Below, one piece after another: positions 17,269 through 26,294 of a stretch of DNA of 64,000 nt. Position 1 is the stretch's first letter, and each line of letters starts with the position of its first letter. The notes below the pieces were generated by a model. That model was not told the DNA's origin. It saw nothing but the letters and a program-made list of their open reading frames with translations, and did no database searches. The stretch is from positions 1 through 64,000 of the forward strand of contig CAVZBY010000005.1 in assembly GCA_963773685.1 (NCBI GenBank), read 5' to 3'. Position numbers and translations under genes: made by a program. Origin of the DNA: JALHVH01 sp963773685 (GTDB taxonomy: Bacteria; Acidobacteriota; Aminicenantia; Aminicenantales; Saccharicenantaceae).

Positions 17269-18141
17269 ATGTCCGATAAAATTCTGGTTACCGGGGCTAC
17301 GGGCAGAGTCGGAGCGGAATTGGCCGGGTTGTTCATCGCCCAAGGAGGGTACGTCCGCGCGGCCGGACGGGATCCGTCTGCGGTCGCGACGAAACTGCCG
17401 GGGATCACCGAGGCCGTCGCATTCGATTTCGAGCGGCCGGAGACTTTTGCGCCCGCGCTGGAAGGCGTCGCGAAAGTCTTTCTCATCGCCCGCCCCGGAG
17501 ATAACCATTCCGACAAAGTCGCGATGCCGTTCATCGATGCGGCCGTAATAGCCGGCGTGCGGCTGATCGTGGACCTTACGGCGATGGGGACGGAACAGGA
17601 CGAGACTTTCATGTTGCGCCGGCTGGAGAAATATGTGGAGGGATCGGGGGTCCCTTTCGTCCATTTGCGGCCGAATTGGTTCATGCAGAATTTCGATTCC
17701 GGGCCGATGCTGGCGGACATCCGCGCCACCGGGGCCCTGCATCTTCCCGCTTCGGATGCCAAGCTTTCATTCATCGATGTACGGGATATCGCCGCGGTCG
17801 CCTTCGCCGCGCTTACGGAAGCGCGCCACACGGGCCACGCCTATACGCTCACCGGGGGAGAAGCGTTGGACCACTACGAGGTCGTGGACATCTTATCCCG
17901 GGCGTCCGGTCGGGCCATCGCTTACCAGCCTTTGAGCGAAGAAGCGGCGAACGAAGGATTACGCAAAGCCGGCGTTCCGGCGGCATTGATCGAACGCTGG
18001 ACGGAATTCTACAGGAAGGTGCGCCAGGGCTTCTGCGCGCCTGTGACTCATGATACCGAAACGATCCTGGGCCGGCCCGAGATTCGGTTCGAACGATATG
18101 CCGGAGATCATGCCGCGGCCTGGAAGCGGGAATCCCTCTAG
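17269..18141 (+). CDS. NmrA-like NAD(P)-binding SDR-family protein
   Basis: A 290-aa Rossmann-fold protein of the atypical SDR/NmrA group. The dinucleotide-binding motif is VTGATGRVGAEL at residues 7-18. The domain continues with DFERPETFAPALEGVAKVFLI and a substrate region with HLRPNWFMQNF. Homologues include NAD(P)H:quinone oxidoreductase-like and transcription-repressor-like proteins, so the substrate cannot be stated. It has a ribosome site AAGGAG 8 nt upstream of the ATG. Codon choice looks less G/C-biased at third positions than in neighbours (AAA, TTT, TTA, GAA are frequent), which may indicate recent acquisition. Confidence 0.82.
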   Translation: MSDKILVTGATGRVGAELAGLFIAQGGYVRAAGRDPSAVATKLPGITEAVAFDFERPETFAPALEGVAKVFLIARPGDNHSDKVAMPFIDAAVIAGVRLIVDLTAMGTEQDETFMLRRLEKYVEGSGVPFVHLRPNWFMQNFDSGPMLADIRATGALHLPASDAKLSFIDVRDIAAVAFAALTEARHTGHAYTLTGGEALDHYEVVDILSRASGRAIAYQPLSEEAANEGLRKAGVPAALIERWTEFYRKVRQGFCAPVTHDTETILGRPEIRFERYAGDHAAAWKRESL

Positions 18142-18210
18142 GCACCGGGAATCGGGGCCCTCGCCGCCGTGACGCCCGGGCGAGCCCCCGGGAAAGGGTC
18201 GTCTCCCCAC

Positions 18211-18239
18211 TTGCGAAATCCCGCTCCTTTTGCTATTTA
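18211..18239 (+). promoter_or_regulatory. promoter for the 18.2-kb outer-membrane protein (leaderless, TTG start)
   Basis: TTGCGA (18211-18216), 17-bp spacer, TATTTA (18234-18239). The TTG start codon begins exactly 6 nt later at 18246, the same geometry as guaA and glgA. Confidence 0.6.
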
Positions 18240-18245
18240 TGCATC

Positions 18246-19595
18246 TTGAACAGATCGTTCCTCCCCGCTCTGGCCCTGCTCCCGGCCCTCATGGCTGCGG
18301 CCGGCCCCCTGCGGCCGGACGCGCCCTCCTCGAGGCCCCGCATGACGGCTGATTTCCGGGCGGAGATCGGCATCGACTCCCTGGAACGCCGCTATTATCG
18401 GCCGTCGTTCCGGTTCTCCTTTCCGGTCCCCGGGGCCCCGTCGTGGCGATGGAACGCGGGCCTGATGTACGACCAGAGAATGAACGGGAGCCTGCGCGGG
18501 GCGACCGATTACTGGCTCAGCACCGGCGTCGAGCGCCGCCTGGGGGGGAATTGGAGCCTCGAGGCCGCCGTCCGCCATATGTGTCGCCATGAAACGTCGC
18601 GCGACAATCCCGTCATCCTCGACGTCAACGAGGTCGTCGGCGTCCTCCGCCTTCGCGAACGGACCTTCGAGCTCGGGCTCGGGTTCGGCGGCTACATCGG
18701 CAAGACAGGGGATTATCGCCGCCTGGCGACGGCGAGCTTCCTCCTGCCCGGCTTTCCCGCCGAAGGGATCGCGCTCGAGGGCGAGATCAAGTGGGTGGAT
18801 TTCACGGAGTGGCTTTATGAAGCCGGGTTCTCGGTGGCCCTCGGCCACAACACGGCCCTCTTTCTCAGGGGGGCCCGGACCTATCGTTTCCCGGCGTCGG
18901 TCTATCTCGGTTTCCGGTACGCGTCCTCCCCGGGCGGGCGGCCTCTGGAGCATTTCTGGTTCGCGGCGGGCGCGGTCCCGTTCGATGCGCGCACCAAGCT
19001 TGCCGCCACGGGTGAATACCGCCTCGAGGTCCATACCCGGGATCGATCGAGGCTGTTCGCGGACGTGGGCTTCAGCTCCCCGATCCTGGCAGGGGACAGC
19101 TTCTTCGCCCAGTCCCGGCCCGAGAAGCTGGCCTACGCCATCAGGGGCGAATACGAGCGGGTGATCGGCAGGGCCCTCTATGCCTCCTGGTACGCCGCGT
19201 ACGCCGCCGACCTGCCCGCGGACAAGGCCCGTCCTTTTACCGGCTCCCTCGCGACCGGGATCGAGCTCAAGAACCAGCCGTGCTTCGACCGGCTCGACCG
19301 GGGGTTCCGGTTCGACGTTGCCGCGGGCTGGAACTTCAAGCTCGACCAGGAGCTGTCAGTGCGGGCGGGCGTCAATACGACGCCGGATAAGGGGGTGAGG
19401 CTGGGCGCCGACTTCGGCTGTCGGATGAGGGGGCGCGGCCGGGCCGGGATCGATGTCCGCGTCTTCGCGGACACGGGCGGGACGGTCGCCATCCGGCCCT
19501 TCGCCGGCTTCCGCAACACTCCCTCCATCAGCGGAGACGGGTCCACGGGGACGTTCCAGTTCGTCGCCGGCGTCGGCCTGTATAAGTGGCTGTGA
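18246..19595 (+). CDS. putative outer-membrane beta-barrel protein
   Basis: Family not recognised. The 449-aa product has a signal peptide (about 1-20, ALALLPALMAAAG). After it comes a long series of alternating, aromatic-bounded amphipathic strands, for example FRFSFPVP, WRWNAGLMYDQRMN, GGNWSLEAAVRHM and TFELGLGFGGYIG. It ends FQFVAGVGLYKWL, consistent with a 16- to 18-strand barrel. There is no plug or TonB-box domain. It may be a porin or channel. The TTG start is supported by the promoter geometry and by the signal peptide starting there; there is no ribosome-binding site. Downstream comes the convergent end of the 736-aa gene, only 12 nt away. Confidence 0.7.
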   Translation: MNRSFLPALALLPALMAAAGPLRPDAPSSRPRMTADFRAEIGIDSLERRYYRPSFRFSFPVPGAPSWRWNAGLMYDQRMNGSLRGATDYWLSTGVERRLGGNWSLEAAVRHMCRHETSRDNPVILDVNEVVGVLRLRERTFELGLGFGGYIGKTGDYRRLATASFLLPGFPAEGIALEGEIKWVDFTEWLYEAGFSVALGHNTALFLRGARTYRFPASVYLGFRYASSPGGRPLEHFWFAAGAVPFDARTKLAATGEYRLEVHTRDRSRLFADVGFSSPILAGDSFFAQSRPEKLAYAIRGEYERVIGRALYASWYAAYAADLPADKARPFTGSLATGIELKNQPCFDRLDRGFRFDVAAGWNFKLDQELSVRAGVNTTPDKGVRLGADFGCRMRGRGRAGIDVRVFADTGGTVAIRPFAGFRNTPSISGDGSTGTFQFVAGVGLYKWL

Positions 19596-19607
19596 GCCCG
19601 ACCGGGC

Positions 19608-21818
19608 TCAACCCTTCTTTTTCGGCTTTTCCTCCCCGGCTTCCTGTTCTTCCGCTTTTTCTGCGGGCTCGTCTTTCTTCTTGACGAGGGCGGACTTGAG
19701 CAGGTCGCCGAAGACGCCGAACTTGGGCTCTTCCTTGGAGACGGGCTTGGCCTCTTCCTTCTTTTCCTTCTTCTCTTTCTTATCGCGGGCCGTCCGGGCG
19801 CGCTGTTCCCCGAGCTCCTCTTCCTGCTGCTTGATCGCGGCCAGCGCGTCCATAGCGGATTCCTCTTCGACGAGCCGCTCCTCGATGACCCGGCGCTCGC
19901 TCTTCTTGGGCCGGGCGCTCTTGTCGCCTTCGAGCTTCAGCTTCTTCTTCTTGGGGGCCTTTTCCTTCTTGGCCGTGGCGGCCGCCTTCTCCTTTTCCTT
20001 TTCGGTGGTCGGCGGCGTCGGCGGCGGCATGGGCGGCTCCTCCGCCGGCCCGGCTTCGCGGGCCTGGGGCGGCGCCGGGGCCCGCGGCGTGAGGTCGATG
20101 ATCTCCGGTTCGCCTTCCTGGAACGGCTCCTCCTCTTCTTCCTCGAGGAAGCCGACGGTCCCGGGCGGCAGGTAGTCCGCGCTTCGCCGAGCCCTGGGGA
20201 CGACCTCCTCCTCCGCCTGCGGGGCTTCGGTCGGGACCACGTCGAGGATGGACTCGATCTCGGAGATGGGCTCCTGGTAGAAGAAGATCCCTTTCTTCTT
20301 CTCGGACTTGGCGAATTCCGGAGTGTTGAGCAGGGTGAACTCCACGTCCTCCTGCGTCGTCTGCTTCAGGATGTCGACCAGGTGGTAGGCCCGGAGGAAG
20401 TGGAGGGCGTGGCTGGGCGAGGAGAGGGCCGGGTCCCTGAAGACGAGGACGAGCAGGTCCTTGAGGTCGAGGTCGTCGCGCTGTTCGGTGAGCGGCAGGA
20501 GCGAGGCGATGTTCTCCCGTTCGAGGTAGATGATCTTGTTGGGCTCGGAGAAGGTGAAGGCTTCCTCGCCGGTGTCGGCGAAACGGTCCTCGGCGGGATC
20601 ATAGGCGAGCTTCAGGGCGGAGATCTTCTTCTTGGACTTCTTGATCCAGAAATGGAACTGGCCCGGGCCCTTGCGCTCGAGCGTTAGGCTCGTCCCCTGG
20701 GGGATGTTGTTGGCGACGTAGAAATCCCTCAGGCCCAGGAAGTAACCGGCGTTCGGGTAGTAGAAAAGGGTGTAGGTCTTGTTCTCCTCGGGGTCCGTGA
20801 AGGCGTACTCCCGCGCGCGGCTCAGGGCCTTGGCCAGGCTCCGGGGGACCTTGATCCCGCCCGAGAGGATCTCGCGCCAGGTCAGGTAGACCTTGATGGG
20901 GAAGTCCTGGACGTGGCTCATCTCCGGCTTCTCGAGCTCCACGAGATCGGGGACCCGGGCGAGCGGGGCCGCGAGGGGGAGGTTCCCGGGCAGGGCGTTG
21001 AGGATCTTCTTGAGGTGCCATCGGCCCCAGCCGTCGAGGGTCATGGAGACGAAGTCCTTCCGGTGCTTCTTCTCGAGGGCGTAGCCGAGGCTCATGCAGG
21101 TCAGGTCAAACTGGTCGCTCGAAGGCTCCAGCCCGAAGAACTTCGTCACCAGCTCCTCGGTCGAGGCGGAGGCCTGGGTCCGCTCGAACTCGGCCACGAT
21201 CTCCTTGATCTTCGGCTCGGGGATCTCGACCCGCCGGGAGACGAGCTGCCAGGATTCGTTCCAGCCGAAGAGCGCCGCCGACCGGGAGAGCTCGCTCCGG
21301 AGGCTCTTCTCGAGCGCTTTGAGGTCCCGCTCCGTCATCGGGAGCTCGGTGAGCCGGGGGTCGCTCGCCCGGTCCAGGACCTCGGACGCCGCGTTGCGCC
21401 CCTCGACGTTCGACGGCAGGAGGACCTGGGTCTTCGTCTTCTTCATGTAGTCGATGTACTTCCGGAAGACGCCGCCGCCGTCGTAGTCGACCTCGAGCAT
21501 GTCGGCATTGAAGCTCTTGTAGAAGGTCCGGCCCACGACCTTGAGGATCACGGAGCCCTTGAAGTGGTCGACGCTCTTGCTCCCGACGGTCAGGGTCTCG
21601 TCGTAATCCTTGTAGATGTAATCGCCCACCTCGTACCGGGCGTAGGGGTCGTACCGTTTGACGTCCTTGGACCTCCGGCCGGCCGTCTTCAGGAAGGCCA
21701 GCTTTTCGGCCAGGGCGTGGAGAGAGACCGGCCGGGGGCTCCGGGCGAGCTCCTCCTCGATGAAGGCCGCGTCCCCGGGGGCGATGGCCGTGAGATTCGC
21801 GTTCTCAGGATTGTTCAT
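19608..21818 (-). CDS. large protein of unknown function, Lys/Glu-rich C-terminus
   Basis: A 736-aa soluble protein I do not recognise. Residues 1-110 carry RYEVGDYIYKDYDETLTVGSK-type beta structure. About 110-330 is helical with LVTKFFGLEPSSDQF. About 330-520 contains a beta domain (SGGIKVPRSLAKAL ... FYYPNAGYFLGLRDFYV ... FHFWIKKSKKK). From about 560 on the chain is low-complexity, alternating acidic, Pro-rich and Lys-rich segments (KEKEKAAATAKKEKAPKKK, KKEKKEKKEEAKPV) and ends KPKKKG. The Lys-rich tail suggests binding to nucleic acid or another polyanion. It starts 4 nt after the argF stop, as the last gene of the cPGS-arcC-argF operon, which is the only functional clue. Confidence 0.75.
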   Translation of the reverse strand: MNNPENANLTAIAPGDAAFIEEELARSPRPVSLHALAEKLAFLKTAGRRSKDVKRYDPYARYEVGDYIYKDYDETLTVGSKSVDHFKGSVILKVVGRTFYKSFNADMLEVDYDGGGVFRKYIDYMKKTKTQVLLPSNVEGRNAASEVLDRASDPRLTELPMTERDLKALEKSLRSELSRSAALFGWNESWQLVSRRVEIPEPKIKEIVAEFERTQASASTEELVTKFFGLEPSSDQFDLTCMSLGYALEKKHRKDFVSMTLDGWGRWHLKKILNALPGNLPLAAPLARVPDLVELEKPEMSHVQDFPIKVYLTWREILSGGIKVPRSLAKALSRAREYAFTDPEENKTYTLFYYPNAGYFLGLRDFYVANNIPQGTSLTLERKGPGQFHFWIKKSKKKISALKLAYDPAEDRFADTGEEAFTFSEPNKIIYLERENIASLLPLTEQRDDLDLKDLLVLVFRDPALSSPSHALHFLRAYHLVDILKQTTQEDVEFTLLNTPEFAKSEKKKGIFFYQEPISEIESILDVVPTEAPQAEEEVVPRARRSADYLPPGTVGFLEEEEEEPFQEGEPEIIDLTPRAPAPPQAREAGPAEEPPMPPPTPPTTEKEKEKAAATAKKEKAPKKKKLKLEGDKSARPKKSERRVIEERLVEEESAMDALAAIKQQEEELGEQRARTARDKKEKKEKKEEAKPVSKEEPKFGVFGDLLKSALVKKKDEPAEKAEEQEAGEEKPKKKG

Positions 21819-21822
21819 GGCG

Positions 21823-22743
<921 letters not shown>

Positions 22744-22752
22744 CGTGTCCTC

Positions 22753-23709
22753 CTATGCCGTAGCCGCGGCGATGATCTTCGTCCCCGAGCGGTTGATGAG
22801 GGCGGCCCTGAGGTGCCCGGCCGTCGTGATCAGGACCTCCCGCCCTCCCGCCTCGATGTATTCGACGGCGGCCCGGATCTTCGGGCCCATCGATCCCGGC
22901 GGGAACTGGCCCTCGGCCAGATGCCGGCGGGCCTCGTCGACCGTCAGGACGGGAGCCTCGCGCTGGGTCGGCTTCCCGTAATCGAGGCAGACCCGCTCGA
23001 TGGCCGTCAGGATGACGAACAGGTCCACCTTGACCTCGCGGGCGAGCAGGCTCGCCGCGTAATCCTTGTCGATGACGGCCTCGACGCCCTCGAAGAGCCC
23101 GCGGCCGTTGATGATGACCGGGATGCCGCCCCCGCCCGCCGCGATGACGATGCGGCCGGCCTGGACGAGGTCCCGGATGATCCACTTGGGAACGACGTCG
23201 ATGGGCTTCGGCGAAGGGACGACCTTGCGCCATCCCCGGCCGGCGTCCTCGATCATCGTCCATTTCTTCTCGGCGATGAGCGCCCGCGCCCGCTCCTCGG
23301 TATAGAAGGGGCCCACGGGCTTGGTCGGATTCTGGAAGGCCGGATCGTCCTTGTCGACGACGACCTGGCTGACGACCGAGGCGACCTCCTTGTCCAGGGA
23401 CTGCCGCCTCAGCTCGTTGATCAGGCTCTTCTCGAGCATGTAGGCCATGCTGCCCTCGGTCATGGCGTCGGCGACGTCCAGGGAATAGGGAGGGATGCGG
23501 TCGGCGGCGGATTCCATCTGGATGAGAAGATTGCCGACCTGGGGGCCGTTCCCGTGGACGATGATGAGCTCATAGCCCTTCTTGACGACGTGGACCATGA
23601 GCTCCGCCGCTTCGCGGGCGTTGGCCAGCTGGTCCTCCTCCCGGCCGTGGTCGTTGTCCGGCAGGAGGGCGTTGCCCCCGAAGGCGATGAGGGCCGTCTT
23701 GCGCTTCAT
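22753..23709 (-). CDS. arcC: carbamate kinase
   Basis: Interconverts carbamoyl phosphate plus ADP with carbamate plus ATP. The 318-aa protein has the amino-acid-kinase N-terminus ALIAFGGNALLP and the HGNGPQVGNLL loop. It also has the carbamate-kinase-specific PTQREAPVLTVDEARRH region and the late glycine-rich ending GSMGPKIRAAVEYIEAGG. The ribosome site is GGAACGGAAAGGG upstream of the ATG. It sits between the cPGS-like GTPase and argF on one transcript, with spacings of about 22 and 9 nt. Confidence 0.95.
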   Translation of the reverse strand: MKRKTALIAFGGNALLPDNDHGREEDQLANAREAAELMVHVVKKGYELIIVHGNGPQVGNLLIQMESAADRIPPYSLDVADAMTEGSMAYMLEKSLINELRRQSLDKEVASVVSQVVVDKDDPAFQNPTKPVGPFYTEERARALIAEKKWTMIEDAGRGWRKVVPSPKPIDVVPKWIIRDLVQAGRIVIAAGGGGIPVIINGRGLFEGVEAVIDKDYAASLLAREVKVDLFVILTAIERVCLDYGKPTQREAPVLTVDEARRHLAEGQFPPGSMGPKIRAAVEYIEAGGREVLITTAGHLRAALINRSGTKIIAAATA

Positions 23710-23731
23710 CCGTCCCTTTCCGTTCCCTTCC

Positions 23732-25036
23732 TCAGAAGCCCTTCAGGACGTCCTTGAGGGTCGGCGAGCCGATCTCCTCGAGCTCGTAGCCCACGCGGAG
23801 GATGGGTTGGCGGGTCGTGAGGACCCGGGTGATGTCGATGGGCGTCCCGCTGACGATGAGGTCGCAGTCGATCTTGGCGATGGTCTTGGCCAGCTCGGAA
23901 ACCTGCTTGTCGCCGTACCCCATGGCCGGCAGGACCTTGTCGAGGTGGTTGTACTTCTCGAAGGTCCTCTTGATGCTGCCCACGGCGTACGGCCGGGGGT
24001 CGATGATCTCGGCGGCGCCGTACTTCTGGGCGGCCACGATGCCCGCGCCGTACTTCATTCCGCCGTGGGTCAGGGTCGGGCCGTCCTCGATGACCAGGAC
24101 GCGCTTGCCGGCGATTCTCTTGCCGTTCTCGACGATGATCTTGGAGTTGGCCTTGATGACGACGGCCTTGGGGTTGACCTTCTTGATGTTCGCGAGGACC
24201 TGGGCGACCTTCGACTTTTCGGCCGTGTCCATCTTGTTGATGATGATGACGTCGGCCCGGCGGAAGTTCGTCTCGCCCGGATAGTAAAGGAGCTCGTGTC
24301 CGGCCCGGTGCGGATCGGCCACGACGATCTCGAGGTCGGACTTGTAGAACGGGAAGTCGTTGTTGCCGCCGTCCCAGAGGATGACGTCCGCTTCCTTCTC
24401 GGCCTGCTTGAGGATGGCCCCGTAATCGACGCCGGAGTAGATGATGATGCCGTTATCGATATGCGGCTCGTACTCCTCCCGTTCCTCGATGGTGCACTCG
24501 TGCTTGTCGAGGTCGGCATAGGAGGCGAAGCGCTGGACCTTCTGCTTGGCCAGGTCGCCGTAGGGCATCGGGTGGCGGATGGCCGCGACCTTGCGCCCCT
24601 TGGCCTTGAGGAGGAGGGCGACCTTACGGCTCGTCTGGCTCTTCCCGGAACCGGTCCGGACGGCGCAGACGGAAACGACCGGCTTGCGGCTCTCGATCAT
24701 CGTGGCGCACGGCCCGAGGAGGACGAAGTTGGCTCCGGCGGCCTGGACCTGGGAGGCCTTGTGCATGACATATTCGTGGGGGAGGTCGCTGTAGGCGAGA
24801 TGGACATCGTCGACCTTGTACTTGGCGATGAGGGCGTCCATGTCGGATTCGGCGAAGATGGGGATGCCCTTGGGATACAGCTTCCCCGCGAGAGACGCGG
24901 GGTATTTGCGGCCCTCGATATCGGGGATCTGAGTCGCTGTGAAAGCGACGACCCGGTATTCGGGGTTGTCCCGGAAATAGGTGTTGAAGTTGTGGAAGTC
25001 ACGCCCGGCGGCGCCCAGGATGAGTACCTTTTTCAT
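23732..25036 (-). CDS. cyclic 2,3-diphosphoglycerate synthase-like GTPase
   Basis: The 434-aa protein matches the family named after archaeal cyclic 2,3-diphosphoglycerate synthetase. An N-terminal nucleotide-binding half (KKVLILGAAGRDFHNFNTYF) is followed by a P-loop (RTGSGKSQTS, about 150-160), EADVILWDGGNND, and the GTPase-like base motif IIINKMD. Bacterial members of this family have uncertain activity, so I keep 'like'. It is the first gene of a four-gene operon with arcC, argF and the unknown 736-aa gene. That arrangement suggests a carbamoyl-phosphate-linked role rather than osmolyte synthesis. The ribosome site is AAGGAGAG, 7 nt before the ATG. Confidence 0.85.
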   Translation of the reverse strand: MKKVLILGAAGRDFHNFNTYFRDNPEYRVVAFTATQIPDIEGRKYPASLAGKLYPKGIPIFAESDMDALIAKYKVDDVHLAYSDLPHEYVMHKASQVQAAGANFVLLGPCATMIESRKPVVSVCAVRTGSGKSQTSRKVALLLKAKGRKVAAIRHPMPYGDLAKQKVQRFASYADLDKHECTIEEREEYEPHIDNGIIIYSGVDYGAILKQAEKEADVILWDGGNNDFPFYKSDLEIVVADPHRAGHELLYYPGETNFRRADVIIINKMDTAEKSKVAQVLANIKKVNPKAVVIKANSKIIVENGKRIAGKRVLVIEDGPTLTHGGMKYGAGIVAAQKYGAAEIIDPRPYAVGSIKRTFEKYNHLDKVLPAMGYGDKQVSELAKTIAKIDCDLIVSGTPIDITRVLTTRQPILRVGYELEEIGSPTLKDVLKGF

Positions 25037-25153
25037 GCGATTCTCTCCTTATAAAAATTGAAAAAATCCACCACTCGCTCTTTTCTCATATTCGATTGTC
25101 AGGAAATAGGCCTTAAGTATAACAAAAATCAGCGCTAAGAACAAGAACAGGCG

Positions 25154-25159
25154 TATAAT
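25154..25159 (+). promoter_or_regulatory. perfect -10 box of the phosphodiesterase gene (leaderless)
   Basis: TATAAT (25154-25159) lies exactly 6 nt before the ATG at 25166. No good -35 is visible 16-18 bp upstream, so an activator or a weak -35 must be assumed. The 129-bp divergent gap to the cPGS-like gene is unusually A/T-rich for this genome. Confidence 0.55.
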
Positions 25160-25165
25160 GAAGGG

Positions 25166-25648
25166 ATGATAGGCCTCATGTCCGACTCCCATGACAATCT
25201 GACGGCGATCCGGCGGGCCGTACGCCTGTTCAACGACGCGAAATGCGACCTCGTCATCCATGCCGGGGACTTCGTGGCCCCGTTCGCGGCCCTCGAGCTC
25301 CACAATCTCGCCTGCCCGGTCAAGGCGGTCTTCGGGAACTGCGACGGCGAGAAAAAGGGGCTCACGGCCGCGTTCGAGGGGATGGGTGAGATCGCGGAGG
25401 CCCCTCTCGGCTTCGCCCACGCCGGCCGGAGGTTCCTGGTCTCGCACATGGGGGTCCCGGTCCCGGGCCGCCGGACGGGCCCGACCTTCGACGTCGTCGT
25501 CATCGGCCACACCCACAAGCCGCAGGTCCGTCGCGAGCGCGGCGTCCTGATCGTCAATCCCGGAGAGGCCGGGGGCTGGATGCACGGCAAGAGCACGGTC
25601 GCCCTGCTCGACCCCAAGGACCTGACCGTATCCATCGTCACGGTATGA
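25166..25648 (+). CDS. YfcE/MJ0936-type metallophosphoesterase
   Basis: A 160-aa calcineurin-fold phosphodiesterase. The metal-binding motifs appear in order: MSDSHDN (D and H), HAGDFV, FGNCDGE, SHMG, and GHTHKP, close to the compact YfcE/MJ0936 family in length and layout. Members hydrolyse artificial phosphodiesters; the natural substrate is unknown. The ATG at 25166 has a perfect -10 box 6 nt upstream and no Shine-Dalgarno, so it probably begins a leaderless mRNA. A very short basic reading frame follows after 15 nt. Confidence 0.92.
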   Translation: MIGLMSDSHDNLTAIRRAVRLFNDAKCDLVIHAGDFVAPFAALELHNLACPVKAVFGNCDGEKKGLTAAFEGMGEIAEAPLGFAHAGRRFLVSHMGVPVPGRRTGPTFDVVVIGHTHKPQVRRERGVLIVNPGEAGGWMHGKSTVALLDPKDLTVSIVTV

Positions 25649-25663
25649 TCGCGGAGACTTCCC

Positions 25664-25798
25664 ATGAACAAAGGTATGCCGAACCGATACAAGCCCGCCT
25701 GGCGGAAGGGACAAAAGCCGCTGCCGCCCTCCCGAAAGGTCGGTCAGACCATCAAGAAGGGGCCGTCGCGGGCCCCGAACACGGGTCGCAAAGGTTGA
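25664..25798 (+). CDS. possible 44-aa basic peptide
   Basis: A short reading frame begins ATG at 25664, 8 nt after GGAG, and encodes a strongly basic, Pro/Lys/Arg-rich peptide (starts MNKGMPNRYKPAWRKG, ends NTGRKG). It follows the phosphodiesterase closely. Composition is typical of a nucleic-acid- or ribosome-binding small protein. It could also be a chance frame in the intergenic gap; no family is recognised. Confidence 0.35.
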   Translation: MNKGMPNRYKPAWRKGQKPLPPSRKVGQTIKKGPSRAPNTGRKG

Positions 25799-25799
25799 G

Positions 25800-26080
25800 C
25801 GAGCGGGTGGTCAGGCGAGACGAGCGAGACAAGAGGGAAGGCCGGGCGTCCAGGATCCGAAGAGGGTTTGTCCAAGACGCAGGCTGAAGCCTGCGGCTAC
25901 AGGTCCGGCCGGGCCCGCTCTTTTGAGACAGATGCATTGCAGAGCCGCCTGTCTCGCCCGCCTCACCCCTCTCGCCGCGGAGCCAGGGGCTTTTAAGGCT
26001 TCTTTTGGCCCGTCTCGCCTGCCTTGCCTATCTCGCCCTTCTCGCTGCGGAGAGCAGGGCTCAAGAGGCCTGCTCTCCGC
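25800..26080. repeat. intergenic repeat block (families A and B) with a 12-bp perfect hairpin
   Basis: This 280-bp gap holds GCGAGAC units at about 25812-25835 and their reverse complements at about 26010-26045. A family A hairpin, CGCAGGCTGAAGCCTGCG (25879-25896), ends in GCTACA. A perfect 12-bp inverted repeat, GCGGAGAGCAGG/CCTGCTCTCCGC with a 10-nt loop, lies at 26047-26080 and abuts the tRNA promoter. No T-run follows the hairpin, so it is not a standard terminator. No gene is visible. Confidence 0.7.
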
Positions 26081-26109
26081 TTGACAGCCCGTCCCGATTT
26101 CTTTAGTAT
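26081..26109 (+). promoter_or_regulatory. sigma70-type promoter of tRNA-Val
   Basis: TTGACA (26081-26086), 17-bp spacer, TAGTAT (26104-26109); an alternative TATAAC begins at 26109. Transcription would start near 26116, leaving a leader of about 18 nt before the mature tRNA. Confidence 0.7.
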
Positions 26110-26133
26110 ATAACAGCCTTAAAAAGCTGAGGA

Positions 26134-26209
26134 TAGGCGCGTGGCTCAGTGGTAGAGCGCTTCCTTGACACGGAAGAGGTCGTGGGTTCAATTCCCTCCG
26201 CGCCTACCA
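26134..26209 (+). tRNA. tRNA-Val (GAC)
   Basis: A 76-nt cloverleaf with encoded CCA. The acceptor stem TAGGCGC pairs with GCGCCTA, the D-arm is GGCTCAGTGGTAGAGC, and the anticodon stem-loop is CTTCC-TTGACAC-GGAAG, giving anticodon GAC (Val, codon GUC). The T-loop is TTCAATT. The T-stem GTGGG/CCCTC has one T-T mismatch. GUC fits the strong third-base C preference of the genome. thrS begins 85 nt downstream. Confidence 0.95.
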
Positions 26210-26294
26210 ATTGGTGTTCGGGAGTCAGTGTACATTAGCACGTCGCATCGTCGCGTTCTGAAGGACCTGCCCCCCTGCTTGAAATAACACGATC

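Noticed and set aside
26047..26080. Perfect 12-bp hairpin as an intrinsic terminator
   Set aside because: It is followed by the TTGACA of the tRNA promoter and not by a T-run, so it lacks the second half of an intrinsic terminator.
26210..26294. T-box riboswitch upstream of thrS
   Set aside because: The gap is only 85 nt and lacks the T-box sequence, specifier stem and terminator/antiterminator pair.
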